In this document: positions 19,297-27,982 of the stretch, in pieces
Layout of the letters: each line of letters opens with the position of its first letter
Numbering within the stretch: position 1 is the stretch's first letter
Source: Rebecca billardiae RCC1528
Taxonomy: Eukaryota; Haptophyta
DNA: 64,000 nt
Reading direction: 5' to 3'
Assembly (NCBI GenBank): GCA_965240325.2
Contig: OZ251231.1
Span: 1,426,001 to 1,490,000 of the forward strand
Made by a program: the position numbers and the translations under genes
Notes under the pieces: generated by a model
What the model saw: only the letters and a program-made list of their open reading frames with translations
The model's database searches: none
Told to the model about the DNA's origin: nothing

Positions 19297-20262
19297 ATGG
19301 CGGCAGCCCGGCTCGTCGGCGTCGTTTTGCGTCTCTCTGCTCAACCGCACAACATCGGCTACCGCACAGCATCGGCCGCCGTGCTGCTGCTGTGCGCGCC
19401 AGCGATTGCGCTGCGCGATAAAGTGTTCTTTCTTGGGCCCGGCTCAACCAGCTCACGCACGCTCCACCGGTTTATGAAGAGCCCCGGGATGGGATACAGC
19501 TCAACTCACTACCGGTGCTTGAAGGACAGCGAGAGGAAAGGCCGGGAGTTCACAGAAAGCAAGCCACTTTGGGCGCATGACGCAAGAGACCATATCTCCG
19601 ATTCAGTCTGCTGGTCCCGTTTCAACGCCTTCTCAGACGCCGGCGAGCAGGCCGACTTTGAGTGGCTTGACGTGCACTTCGCGGATGCGCGCTTCGTGCT
19701 CAACACGCGGCCGCTGCTGCCCTTGCTCGTGAGCCGGCTTGACCACCACAGGCGTGATGCCAATAGTTCCACGCACTCGCTCGCGTGGCACGAGCTGCCT
19801 CTCCCTCCGGACACGACCGAGTGGATCGTACAGCTCGTCGTGGCGCTGGCGGCGCACCAGGAGCGGGTCCTGCGCTACTTCGGCGCGAGCTGGGAGCGCA
19901 TGCAGCGCTTCGTCGTCGTGTCCGTGCAGACCATGGACCCTTGCGAGGTGGGCGAGCTGCTGAGGTGGGTGACGCGGCCCGACTGGCGGGGCACCCGCAC
20001 GACGCGCGAGCTCGTGGACGACCCAGCCAAGCTGCCAGCGCCCGCCCCGCCGCTCAACTCGAGTGATCGACTGTGTCTCCCAACGAGGCACTTCGGCGAC
20101 GAGGGCGCGCATCCCGCGTCATCGCTGCACGCCGTGCTCTCCGTCGTGAAGGACGAGCTCGGGTGTGATGATCGAGCACTCCATCAGCTCATGTACCGGG
20201 GCTGTGCGCAGCACGGCCGGCTGTACGCAGCAAGGTTCATCAATGGCACCATCGTCGTCTGA
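19297..20262 (+). CDS. Sulfotransferase-like secretory protein
   Basis: 321 residues from ATG 19297. A hydrophobic stretch (ASAAVLLLCAPAIAL, about residues 26-40) looks like a signal anchor. It is followed directly by DKVFFLGPGSTSSRTLHRFM, which matches the strand - P-loop - helix (5'-PSB) layout of sulfotransferases, and by FADARFVLNTRPLLPLLVSRL, which matches the 3'-PB strand and helix (NTRPL..LV). Together with its divergent neighbour and the following GT92-like gene it suggests synthesis of sulfated glycans in the Golgi. The acceptor is unknown. Confidence 0.6.
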   Translation: MAAARLVGVVLRLSAQPHNIGYRTASAAVLLLCAPAIALRDKVFFLGPGSTSSRTLHRFMKSPGMGYSSTHYRCLKDSERKGREFTESKPLWAHDARDHISDSVCWSRFNAFSDAGEQADFEWLDVHFADARFVLNTRPLLPLLVSRLDHHRRDANSSTHSLAWHELPLPPDTTEWIVQLVVALAAHQERVLRYFGASWERMQRFVVVSVQTMDPCEVGELLRWVTRPDWRGTRTTRELVDDPAKLPAPAPPLNSSDRLCLPTRHFGDEGAHPASSLHAVLSVVKDELGCDDRALHQLMYRGCAQHGRLYAARFINGTIVV

Positions 20263-21325
20263 AGGGTGGTGCCACCACTGTGGACGCCCCGGAACACCCG
20301 CCTGTGCCACAGTCTGGCGTCGCGGCCAGACTCGCTGGCACTGAGAGCCGCTCAGATGACGCTCTGCTGTCTGCAGCCCACGACACCAGCAGTTCAAGTT
20401 CACGGTCGAGCCTCGGTGTCGTTCATCGTGATCGACACTTCCGCAGCAGACCGCAGACTGAATCGTCGGATAGAATCCGAGAGTCAGTCACGCGTATAAC
20501 TTGGGGGCGGGCCTAAGGCTATGTCGCACCGTCTGCTAGCTGCTATAACTTATAATAAGAGCGCGCATCATATATATATATATATATCAGTGACACTATA
20601 TGCTGACTCAGTGAGCTCGCGGACTCTTCCAGTGACTTATGCCTTATGGTGGGGCCCCGAGCAGACTCAGTGGGCCCCCGAGCAGACTCTTCCAGCCACA
20701 TACATAGGCCGAGCCCATATCGCTGACCTCGATTTGACCCGCAGCGTACGCACAGGGCGTTCCCTGCCGCCATGGGGCCATGTACATCTCGCCCAACTGC
20801 TGCCAATAGACAATAGTGGCTTCTCTAATGGCCCCACGGAGTGCCGCCGACGTTCGCGAGCAGGCGCACACCTCCGAAACAGCCTCGGCGCGCGGTTTAA
20901 ACGACCGGACGCACGAGTGCGCGTCTGTCTCCGTTCGCCCTGACCACCTGGGCGGCCATTGGCGCACATGCCATGCCGCGCATCCACCGCATCTGCAGCT
21001 CGCGAGCCGGACCGCACGGTGCACGCTGGCCCGTGGCTCGAGCGTGAAGGGGAATGCGACGAGCCCATTAGGGGGCGGGCCAGGAGGCCGCCGCATGTGC
21101 TTTGACCACCCGTCATGCGCTCCGGACCGTGCTCGCTGTGCACGAGTCTCGAATCGGCCTCGCAACTTCACGAGCGGCAGCCATGAATGTTTTCGGTCGC
21201 AACTCGCGGTCCGGCGGCGGTCCTTGGTCCGGGCCACCTCTGCCTTCGTAGTCCGTCCGCTGTACAATACTCAATAGGGGGAAAGTGCATGCCTTGAATC
21301 CCTTGATGGGGCAAGGCCGTGGGGG
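20263..21325. other. Intergenic region with microsatellite and short tandem repeat
   Basis: No gene is supported. There is a (TA)n tract at about 20570-20587 and a 21-bp tandem pair at 20649-20669 and 20670-20690 (gtgggnccccgagcagactc). Short plus-strand frames near 20816-21277 lack domain features. Confidence 0.6.
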
Positions 21326-23590
21326 ATGAACTCGCGACCATGGTGCGCCCGGCAGTGCGCGCTCGCCGGTCGAATTGTCCTGCTCGTCGTGGTGCTGCTC
21401 ATCGCCAGACCGGCCGACGCCGCGAACGTTACGCGCATCCGCATGCCGACGCGCGAGCGGTGCGAGCGCGCGTGGGATTCCGGCGCCACCACGTCGGTCG
21501 CAGCGCTCGCAATCATTCGCAACCGCGCAGACATTGCGCGCGAGTGGGTGGAGCACTACGCCAGTCAGGGCGTGCGGCGCGCCTTCTTGATCGACGACAA
21601 CTCGACGGATGGCCTCGATCGCGTGCTCGGCTGCCTCCCGGCGGCTCACCGGCCGACGGTGTGGCGCACGGCCGACATGGTGCGCGAGCCGCACCAGGTC
21701 TGGCTCATGCGGCAGGTGCAGATGTACGCCGTCGCATTCCGCCGCGTGCACGCCCTCGGCGCGTTCGAGTGGCTGGTCGTCGTCGACATTGACGAGTTCA
21801 TGCTGAGCCGCCTGTGCCCGGCGCGTACGCTCGCGTCCCTGCTCGCCAACGAGCTCAGCGCGTGCGACGTGGTCTCTGCGCCGTGGGTGCTCTTCTGGGG
21901 CCTCGGCTTTGGCGTCGAGCAGTGCGGCCGGATGCTCGAGCGCGTGCGCACGCGCGAGCCGTTCGGCGGCCCCGAGCTCCTCGCCGACCCGCCCGGCCTG
22001 CCCTTCAACGTGCGGCGCAAGCGGCGGCGCGACAGGCGCGGGCGCGAGGCGGCGGTCAACGAGCACAAGTACGCTGTGCGCCTCTCCGCAGTGCTGCCGG
22101 TCGCCACGCAGACCGTCTGGACCGCGGGCGTGCCGAAGGGCGTGAACGCGTCCGGGCTGGGCATACACTCGGCACAGGTGCGCATGGGCTCGCAGGTGTG
22201 CGCCATGCGCCCCGACGACACGCGCAAGCCCAAGTGGGTGCGCAGCGCGTCCCGCAAGGACAGGTTGCAGTCCCCCGACTGGTTTGGCGGCCTCTCCGAC
22301 CGCCACACGGACAAGCTGCTGTTGGCCACGCACCACTACCGCGCGTCGAGCGAGGCGACGTGGCTTGTGAAGGTGAGGGCGCGGGCGCAAGTAGGCGCCG
22401 TGCTGTACGGCGAGCTGAGCGAGCACCGCCTCTTCCTCATGCGCCGCGCCAACGTGAGCGACAACGCGACCCTCTCCGCGCAGCTGCTGCAGAGCCGCCG
22501 CCGGGAGCTAGCGCGCCTGCCCGGCTGGGGCGACGGCGGCGGCACGTGCGCGGCGGCGCTCGCGCGCCCGCACCCGGCGCTCCGCGGTGAGTGCGCGCGC
22601 GGGCCCGGCGGGCACGCCGACGCGTACCTCGTGCCGCGCGCCTCGGCATGCACGAGTGCCTTCCAGGTCGAGCCCTCGGGGCGCACGGGGCGCGAGCGCG
22701 GCGCGCCCGCGGCCGAGGCGCCGGACGGCGCCGATGGTCCGCACCGGCTCTCGCCCGCGCCGCACGGCGCCATCGCGGTGAGCGCCGCGCCGGGCGGCGC
22801 GGCCGTCGACGGGCTCCACGCTGGTCTGTGCGCGGCCGGCGTGCGCACACTCCACGGCGCGCGGAACCGCTCGTGCCACGTGGGCACGGCCGTGCGCGCG
22901 CTGCACGCCCAACTCGTCGCACTTGTGGACGCGCACCCGGGCGGCGGCGGCGCGCTCGAGGCGTGCGCGCTTGCGAGCGAACGCGGCGCGCGCGCGTGCA
23001 TGCCGCCCGGCGCGCACGCCGCCGCGCTCGGGCTGCTCGGGCGCATCGCCCGCGCCCAGCCGCAGGCGCTGCTCGCGCCGTACTGGCTGTGGCTGCGCGA
23101 GCTCCTCGAGCTGCTCCCCGGCTGCATCGTCGTGCACCCGCTCGAGAGCGCGACGGACTGGGCCGGGCGCAGGGCTGCCCCCGAGGACGGCGCCGCAGGG
23201 TCGGCGCGCGCCGCGCAGTGGCCGTCGCGCGGTGCAGCGGCCGCGCAGTACGTCACGTACAACTCGCGCGTGCAGGCACTCGCCGCGCGCAGGCGCGCCG
23301 AGGACGGCAGGTGGCGAGTGGAGGAGTACTGGCAGCTGTGCGCCGCCGATCGCGCCGCTGCCGACAGCCGGGCGGCGGGCGCTGCTTCGCACGCCGCAGC
23401 AGCCGCAGGCGGAGGAGCGCCAGCAGTCTCCGGTGAAGCTGGCGGCATCAACTTGCGGAAGGCCCAGCCGTGCGACGGCGAGGCGGTGCAAGCCGCGCTG
23501 GTGGACCGGCTCACAGGGCCGCTCGCATTGTGCAACATCACTGATGCGCGCGCTCATAATTCATATCCGAGGCACGGTGACGCGATATGA
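21326..23590 (+). CDS. GT92-like glycosyltransferase with C-terminal extension
   Basis: 754 residues. An N-terminal signal anchor (about residues 13-33, ALAGRIVLLVVVLLIARPADA) indicates a type II Golgi protein. Residues about 50-340 carry the DUF23/GT92 pattern: VAALAIIRNRADIAREWVEH, GVRRAFLIDDNSTDG, QVQMYAVAFRR, then the metal-binding LVVVDIDEFML (DxD at 154-156) and a late HHYRASSEATWLVK segment like the H-Y-..S..F..K motif. GT92 enzymes add galactose to glycans. The last 400 residues are Ala/Arg-rich with an additional possible domain (LLAPYWLWLRELLELLPGC) that I do not recognise. It lies among sulfotransferase-like genes. Confidence 0.7.
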   Translation: MNSRPWCARQCALAGRIVLLVVVLLIARPADAANVTRIRMPTRERCERAWDSGATTSVAALAIIRNRADIAREWVEHYASQGVRRAFLIDDNSTDGLDRVLGCLPAAHRPTVWRTADMVREPHQVWLMRQVQMYAVAFRRVHALGAFEWLVVVDIDEFMLSRLCPARTLASLLANELSACDVVSAPWVLFWGLGFGVEQCGRMLERVRTREPFGGPELLADPPGLPFNVRRKRRRDRRGREAAVNEHKYAVRLSAVLPVATQTVWTAGVPKGVNASGLGIHSAQVRMGSQVCAMRPDDTRKPKWVRSASRKDRLQSPDWFGGLSDRHTDKLLLATHHYRASSEATWLVKVRARAQVGAVLYGELSEHRLFLMRRANVSDNATLSAQLLQSRRRELARLPGWGDGGGTCAAALARPHPALRGECARGPGGHADAYLVPRASACTSAFQVEPSGRTGRERGAPAAEAPDGADGPHRLSPAPHGAIAVSAAPGGAAVDGLHAGLCAAGVRTLHGARNRSCHVGTAVRALHAQLVALVDAHPGGGGALEACALASERGARACMPPGAHAAALGLLGRIARAQPQALLAPYWLWLRELLELLPGCIVVHPLESATDWAGRRAAPEDGAAGSARAAQWPSRGAAAAQYVTYNSRVQALAARRRAEDGRWRVEEYWQLCAADRAAADSRAAGAASHAAAAAGGGAPAVSGEAGGINLRKAQPCDGEAVQAALVDRLTGPLALCNITDARAHNSYPRHGDAI

Positions 23591-23881
23591 TGATCGATGT
23601 CATTGATGACGAACTCCGACTCATCATCGTCATTGAATGATTGATGACATCGTGACAACTGACATCGCGTCAACAGGCGGCGGCTATAATCAGAGTAGTA
23701 GTATAGACCTGCTGCTGCTCAATGATAAGCCACGCGCGCAGCCCTGATGCTGCCATCACAGACACCGAGCCCGAGGCGCTCACTCAGACACTCACTTCTC
23801 AGACTCAGTTCCTCAGAGTCTTACTCAGCCTGAAAGTAGCAGGCGACAGGGCACAGGCGGGCTGCGGGGCCCGCGTGGTCA
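23591..23881. other. Short intergenic region
   Basis: Convergent gene ends. Near 23590-23660 there are imperfect repeats of tgatga/catcg words; nothing else was identified. Confidence 0.5.
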
Positions 23882-25042
23882 TCAAAGGTGCTCATCCTCA
23901 GGGTAGGCCTCGTGGCTCCGAAGCCACTGACGATTGGCGCTTGCCCGAGCACGATTGCTCGGCACGTCGTCGAGGCAACGCTTGCGCTCTGCGTGCGCGC
24001 ACGTCCACTGCCGCGGCCACACGGGCCGCTCGAGCAGCGCGCGCATCACAAAGTCGATCATGACGTGGATGAGCGTGTCGCACCGCCCACCGTGGAAGCC
24101 GAAGGCGACGCCCATCGCCCCCTCCACGTCGGACTGGTGGAACTGCAGGCTGTCGTGGAGCGGCGCCTGCTCCGTCAGCGAGCGCAGCGCCTCCTTCCAC
24201 CGCTCGCCGCGCCGCACCTCCCGCTCGCTCGGCAGCGGGTTGAAGTTGACGACAAAGTCGTCGTCGTCAAGGAAGCCGTCGCGCTTGAGCGCGAGGTACA
24301 TGGCCGTGCTCTGCTCGGGCGAAAGGCGGTAGCGCGCGCCGAGCACGGCGGCGAAGAAGTGCGGGCCGACGCGGTGCGGCCACGACTTGAGCTCCGCTGC
24401 CGGCGTGCCAAGACGCCGCAGCTCCAGCACCGCCTCGCGCACCGCCTTGGCGCGCGGGGCGTCGCGCGGGTTGTACGTGAACAGCGTCGGCGGCGCCCCC
24501 TGCAGCATCGGCGAGAGCCTCGCCGGGACCTGGCAGAGGTGCGCAGCGAAGCGGTGGCCGGCGCGCAGAAGATCGAGCGCGGAGACTACCGCCGATGATT
24601 GCGAGAGCAGCACGAGCGGCACGCCTGCGGGCGCCGCTACCTCGCGAGCGGCAAAGCGCACCGCCCAGTCGAGCACGTGCGAGTCGCGCGGGAATTCCCA
24701 CCCGCCGCGCGGCACCCACGCGCGGCCGTTGAGAAAGGTGCGGTCTGGGGCCGAGGGGATGAAGACGCCAAGCTGTGCGCTGACGAGGCGATCCACCAGA
24801 CATATCTTGTCGTAGTAGCCGTTGCACACCGGGCACGCGGCCGACTTGGGGAAGAAGCGCCGCGCCGAGTTTCCACCGCCGTGCGCGACAAAGACAAGCG
24901 CCAGCGGCCGTGATGGCAGCTGCCAGATGAGCTCGATGGTGCCGTTAGCCACACGGTACGTGGGCTCGTCCGCGGGCCCGTCAGCAGCTCGTCCCGTCGC
25001 CGCAGCGAGCAGGAGAGCCGCACCCTGCCACCAGGTCGCCAT
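23882..25042 (-). CDS. Secreted alpha/beta-hydrolase-like protein
   Basis: I use Met 25042 (MATWWQGAALLLAAATGRAADG, a clean signal peptide), giving 386 residues; an upstream ATG at 25090 adds 16 residues. After the leader comes LALVFVAHGGGNSARRFFP, where HGGG resembles an oxyanion-hole motif, then a Cys pair (CPVCNGYYDKIC), a predicted strand-elbow-helix VPLVLLSQSSAVVSALDLL and a late histidine segment SWPHRVGPHFFA. The elbow reads SQSSA rather than G-x-S-x-G, so the nucleophile could be either Ser. Substrate unknown; carbohydrate-ester or lipid esters are plausible for a secreted hydrolase among glycan genes. Confidence 0.6.
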   Translation of the reverse strand: MATWWQGAALLLAAATGRAADGPADEPTYRVANGTIELIWQLPSRPLALVFVAHGGGNSARRFFPKSAACPVCNGYYDKICLVDRLVSAQLGVFIPSAPDRTFLNGRAWVPRGGWEFPRDSHVLDWAVRFAAREVAAPAGVPLVLLSQSSAVVSALDLLRAGHRFAAHLCQVPARLSPMLQGAPPTLFTYNPRDAPRAKAVREAVLELRRLGTPAAELKSWPHRVGPHFFAAVLGARYRLSPEQSTAMYLALKRDGFLDDDDFVVNFNPLPSEREVRRGERWKEALRSLTEQAPLHDSLQFHQSDVEGAMGVAFGFHGGRCDTLIHVMIDFVMRALLERPVWPRQWTCAHAERKRCLDDVPSNRARASANRQWLRSHEAYPEDEHL

Positions 25043-25090
25043 TATTTTCACCACGCGAACAGTGCTTCCGCATGATCCATACACTGACAT

Positions 25091-25528
25091 ACTGTAGTAA
25101 ACTGTACCTTGGTCTAGTACTGTGTTTTGTGGCGAGTATCGTAGACATTCGTCGTACCAGTATGGCCGCCTCGATGAGGTGCGGCAACGCGCCCCTCACC
25201 TGCCTGCGCCGGTCTGTTTTGTGGCGGTGTCTTTGTGCAGTGTTGGATGGCGTCAATCACGCCTTAACCAAGTGTGCACGTTAAAACATAGTAAACTGTA
25301 CATAATCAGGACCGGGTGGAGTCTGAGTAACTACACAGTGTCCGTACACAATACTCTGTGAACTTCAGACGATAGTAACTAGTTATATGCGTCCTCGCAA
25401 CTGCGGCCCTGACTAACGAAAGTACTTACAGTAAAAGCTTATGTCTAGTAAGCTGGTATGTACATGCTCCTTATTTAAGACGATGCGTTGCAGCTGTCGC
25501 GGCACACGGAGCGAGTCAGGCCCGTAAA
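25091..25528. other. Intergenic region holding the right inverted-repeat arm
   Basis: 438 bp between the hydrolase start and the stop of the next minus-strand gene. It contains two copies of the word AGTAAACTGTAC (25098 and 25290) and the 138-bp repeat arm. No gene is supported; the small frame 25072-25284 is repeat sequence. Confidence 0.7.
25162..25299 (-). repeat. 138-bp inverted repeat, right arm
   Basis: Reverse complement of 19023-19160 with two mismatches over 138 bases. The arms are 6 kb apart and enclose the second sulfotransferase-like, GT92-like and hydrolase-like genes. A small frame inside (sharing NAPLTCLRRSVLWRCLCAVL in both arms) is a by-product of the repeat. Confidence 0.95.
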
Positions 25529-26458
25529 TCAGGGCCTGCTCACGCGGCGCCGGAGCATGGCGCGCACTTCGGGCGGCACGTCCGGCGCGGTGAGTGCCTG
25601 CTGCACGCGCCAAAAGTTGTATATCTTCATGTGGTGCGGCGGCGGTGGCGCGCGCGTGCCCGCCTCGGGCTGCAGCACAGCCGCGATCGCCTCGACTGGC
25701 ACCGGCAGGCCCCATGCTGCGAGCACGGCGCGAAATGCAAGCGCGGACCGCGGCAGTGCGAGGCTGTCGTGCGTGAACTCGGCGAGGTCCTCGAAGATCG
25801 CGACGTGCGGCGAGACAGCATAGCCCCGGGCGGCCAGTGCCTCGCGCCTATTGATCACCTGCCGGCGCAACTGCGTCAGGTGGCCAGCGATGGTGCTCGG
25901 ATCGAAGCGTACGAGCAGCTTGCCGGGCGCGGCCTCGCTTTGGGAGCGGCGGCGGCGGAAGCACAGATCGGAGACGGTGCCGTTGCTGAACACGGGCGTC
26001 CCCTTCGATCTCGGAACGAAGCAGTCGTTCACGCTGCAGATCAAGTAGTCCAGCCTGTTGGCGCGGTAGATGTACACGAGCCGCACCCCCGCGCTCCGAA
26101 ATGCGCGCACCATCGGCTCTGAGGACATGTGGTTCAAGTCAGCCTTGAAGACGAGGGCGTGGCCCTCCGAGACAGCGCGCTTGTTCATCTCAAGGAATGC
26201 GCCATGCGCGCCCCGGCTGGGCGTGTAGAACGGGTTCTTCTCGGGCTTGAGAATCTCGTGCCCTGTGGCCTTGATCTGGACGTGCGTCGCGTTGCTCACG
26301 ATCTTGCGCAGCGTCGTGAGAGTCCACGTCGAGCCCGAGCAGCCTTGCATCGCAATCGCGCGCGGCGCAGTGTCGAGGGCCAGCGCGACGCCGCTGGGCG
26401 CCAAGCTACCGAGGAAGAGCGCCACGTTCAGCGCCGATCGACGCGTCATCCTTAGCAT
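25529..26458 (-). CDS. Sulfotransferase-like secretory protein
   Basis: About 309 residues from Met 26458 (MLRMTRRSALNVALFLGSLA, signal peptide); the frame extends to 26812 but that part looks like leader sequence. PRAIAMQGCSGSTWTLTTLRKI has the glycine/serine loop of a sulfotransferase 5'-PSB site, and VRLVYIYRANRLDYLICSVND fits the 3'-PB strand and helix with Arg and Ser. A Cys pair (VNDCFV...DLCF) and Asn-glycosylation motifs suit the Golgi lumen. A C-terminal helix-rich tail follows, as in plant and algal family members. Acceptor unknown. Confidence 0.65.
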   Translation of the reverse strand: MLRMTRRSALNVALFLGSLAPSGVALALDTAPRAIAMQGCSGSTWTLTTLRKIVSNATHVQIKATGHEILKPEKNPFYTPSRGAHGAFLEMNKRAVSEGHALVFKADLNHMSSEPMVRAFRSAGVRLVYIYRANRLDYLICSVNDCFVPRSKGTPVFSNGTVSDLCFRRRRSQSEAAPGKLLVRFDPSTIAGHLTQLRRQVINRREALAARGYAVSPHVAIFEDLAEFTHDSLALPRSALAFRAVLAAWGLPVPVEAIAAVLQPEAGTRAPPPPHHMKIYNFWRVQQALTAPDVPPEVRAMLRRRVSRP

Positions 26459-27319
26459 CGAAGGCCGTGGCCGCCACCAAGGCGCGAAGCGCGACCGGCC
26501 GGGGCGCGCCCCCATCCTCAAATCCGGAGCGTGAGGTCCGGACTCCTCACGAGGAGAGTCGAAATCGTCGCTCGGCACAAACCGGAAAGGAATCGAGGCT
26601 GCATGCATCTCAGGATGGCGAGCGACGCCCGACGGCGCGGTAGCGCGGTTTTGTGCGATAAACACCGAAGGCTGGTGGATTAGTGAAGGTGGGGTCAAGC
26701 TGAGAGGTGCTCGAAACCCGACCCCACCGACGCGTAGTACGCCACTTGCGCCCAGCGGCGCCGCGCTGCGTACAGCGAATGGTCGCCGATCGGCGTGCGT
26801 CGTCGCGATCACCTCAGGCCGGCGAGGTTGTACAGGTCTGAGTCGGCGGCAATGCTGTCGATCGGCAGCTCGCGCATCGTCGTCCGACCGGCGCCGTCGT
26901 TCGAGACGTGTACGAGGCGCAGCCGAGGCGTCATGCTCGCGCCGGCCGCGTTGTCGTCCTCCGCTTCCGCGAGCGCGGCCGACAGCTCCGACGTCACGAT
27001 CGCGCCGATCGTCATCTGCGCCGTTGGCCAGGTCCGCACGAATCCCTTGCTGCCTACCGCGTTACAAGTACGAGTCAGCAGGACAGGGCCTGGCCTGATG
27101 GCACTGGGCCTGGCCGGACGACGATGATGACAGGCAGACGATGAGCAGTAGTCCTCAGCATCATGGACGAGACGACATGCTGATCTGACATGATGAGTCA
27201 CAGAGTCGTGATGGGCGGCCAGCCGCGGCCGGCCTCAACCTCCGCGAACGCACGACCCGCCCGGACAGTCCCAACGCCCTGCCCACCGCGCCTCCCGGGC
27301 GGGCTGCGCTCGGTCCCAA
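26459..27319. other. Intergenic region upstream of the sulfotransferase and downstream of the giant receptor gene
   Basis: 860 bp. The first 350 bp are open in the sulfotransferase frame but look non-coding. A minus-strand frame at 26809-27201 encodes an acidic, protein-like C-terminal half (MTIGAIVTSELSAALAEAED from 27017); it has no known domain and may be a small gene or a leftover exon. Confidence 0.4.
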
Positions 27320-27950
27320 CTACCCCTTGAAGAAGAAGCGCATCGCGTCGAGCGCGGCGCTTGCGCCGAGCACGAGCGAGGACTCGGCCAGATCGGCGAG
27401 CACGCCGCCCTCGACGAGCGCGCGCGCGGCCCACGGCGCGAGCTGGCCGAGCGCGAGCAGCAGCGGCTCCTCGAGGGCGAACGTGCCGAGCAGCGCCGCG
27501 CCCCACGACGCGAGCATCGCCTCGGTGCGCGCGCGGCCGAAGAGGCGTCCGTACACGATCACGAGGGCGCACAGGCCTGTGTACAGGGCCAGCATGGCCG
27601 CCCACGCGAGGGGCGAGCGCGCCCACCGCGGCGGCGGCGCGCACGGGCAGAGCACGCGCGCCCACTCGGCCGCGCGCCGCTCCGCCGCCCTCTGCCGCGC
27701 GAACCACACGACCATCTCGAGCTCGTCCACGCGCAGGTCGGCGTCGAGATCGAGATCTCGCAGCAGCCGCCGCCGCTCGTGCGGCAGCAGCGGGTCGCCC
27801 AGCTCGGCCATGATCAGCCCGACGCCCGCCTCGTCCACGCGCCCGTCGCCAGTCGGATCGCACCGCGAGAACGCGGCGCGCAGCGCGGCGAGCTCGGCAC
27901 TGGTCAGCTCGGCGTGTGCTCTGAAGAGCGAGCTGCGGCGCGCGCGGCGT

Positions 27951-27982
<32 letters not shown>

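Noticed and set aside
20816-21277. 153-codon plus-strand frame
   Set aside because: No domain, composition like the intergenic background, overlapped by equally long frames on the other strand.
26459-26812. N-terminal extension of the sulfotransferase frame
   Set aside because: It would bury a clear signal peptide that begins at 26458.
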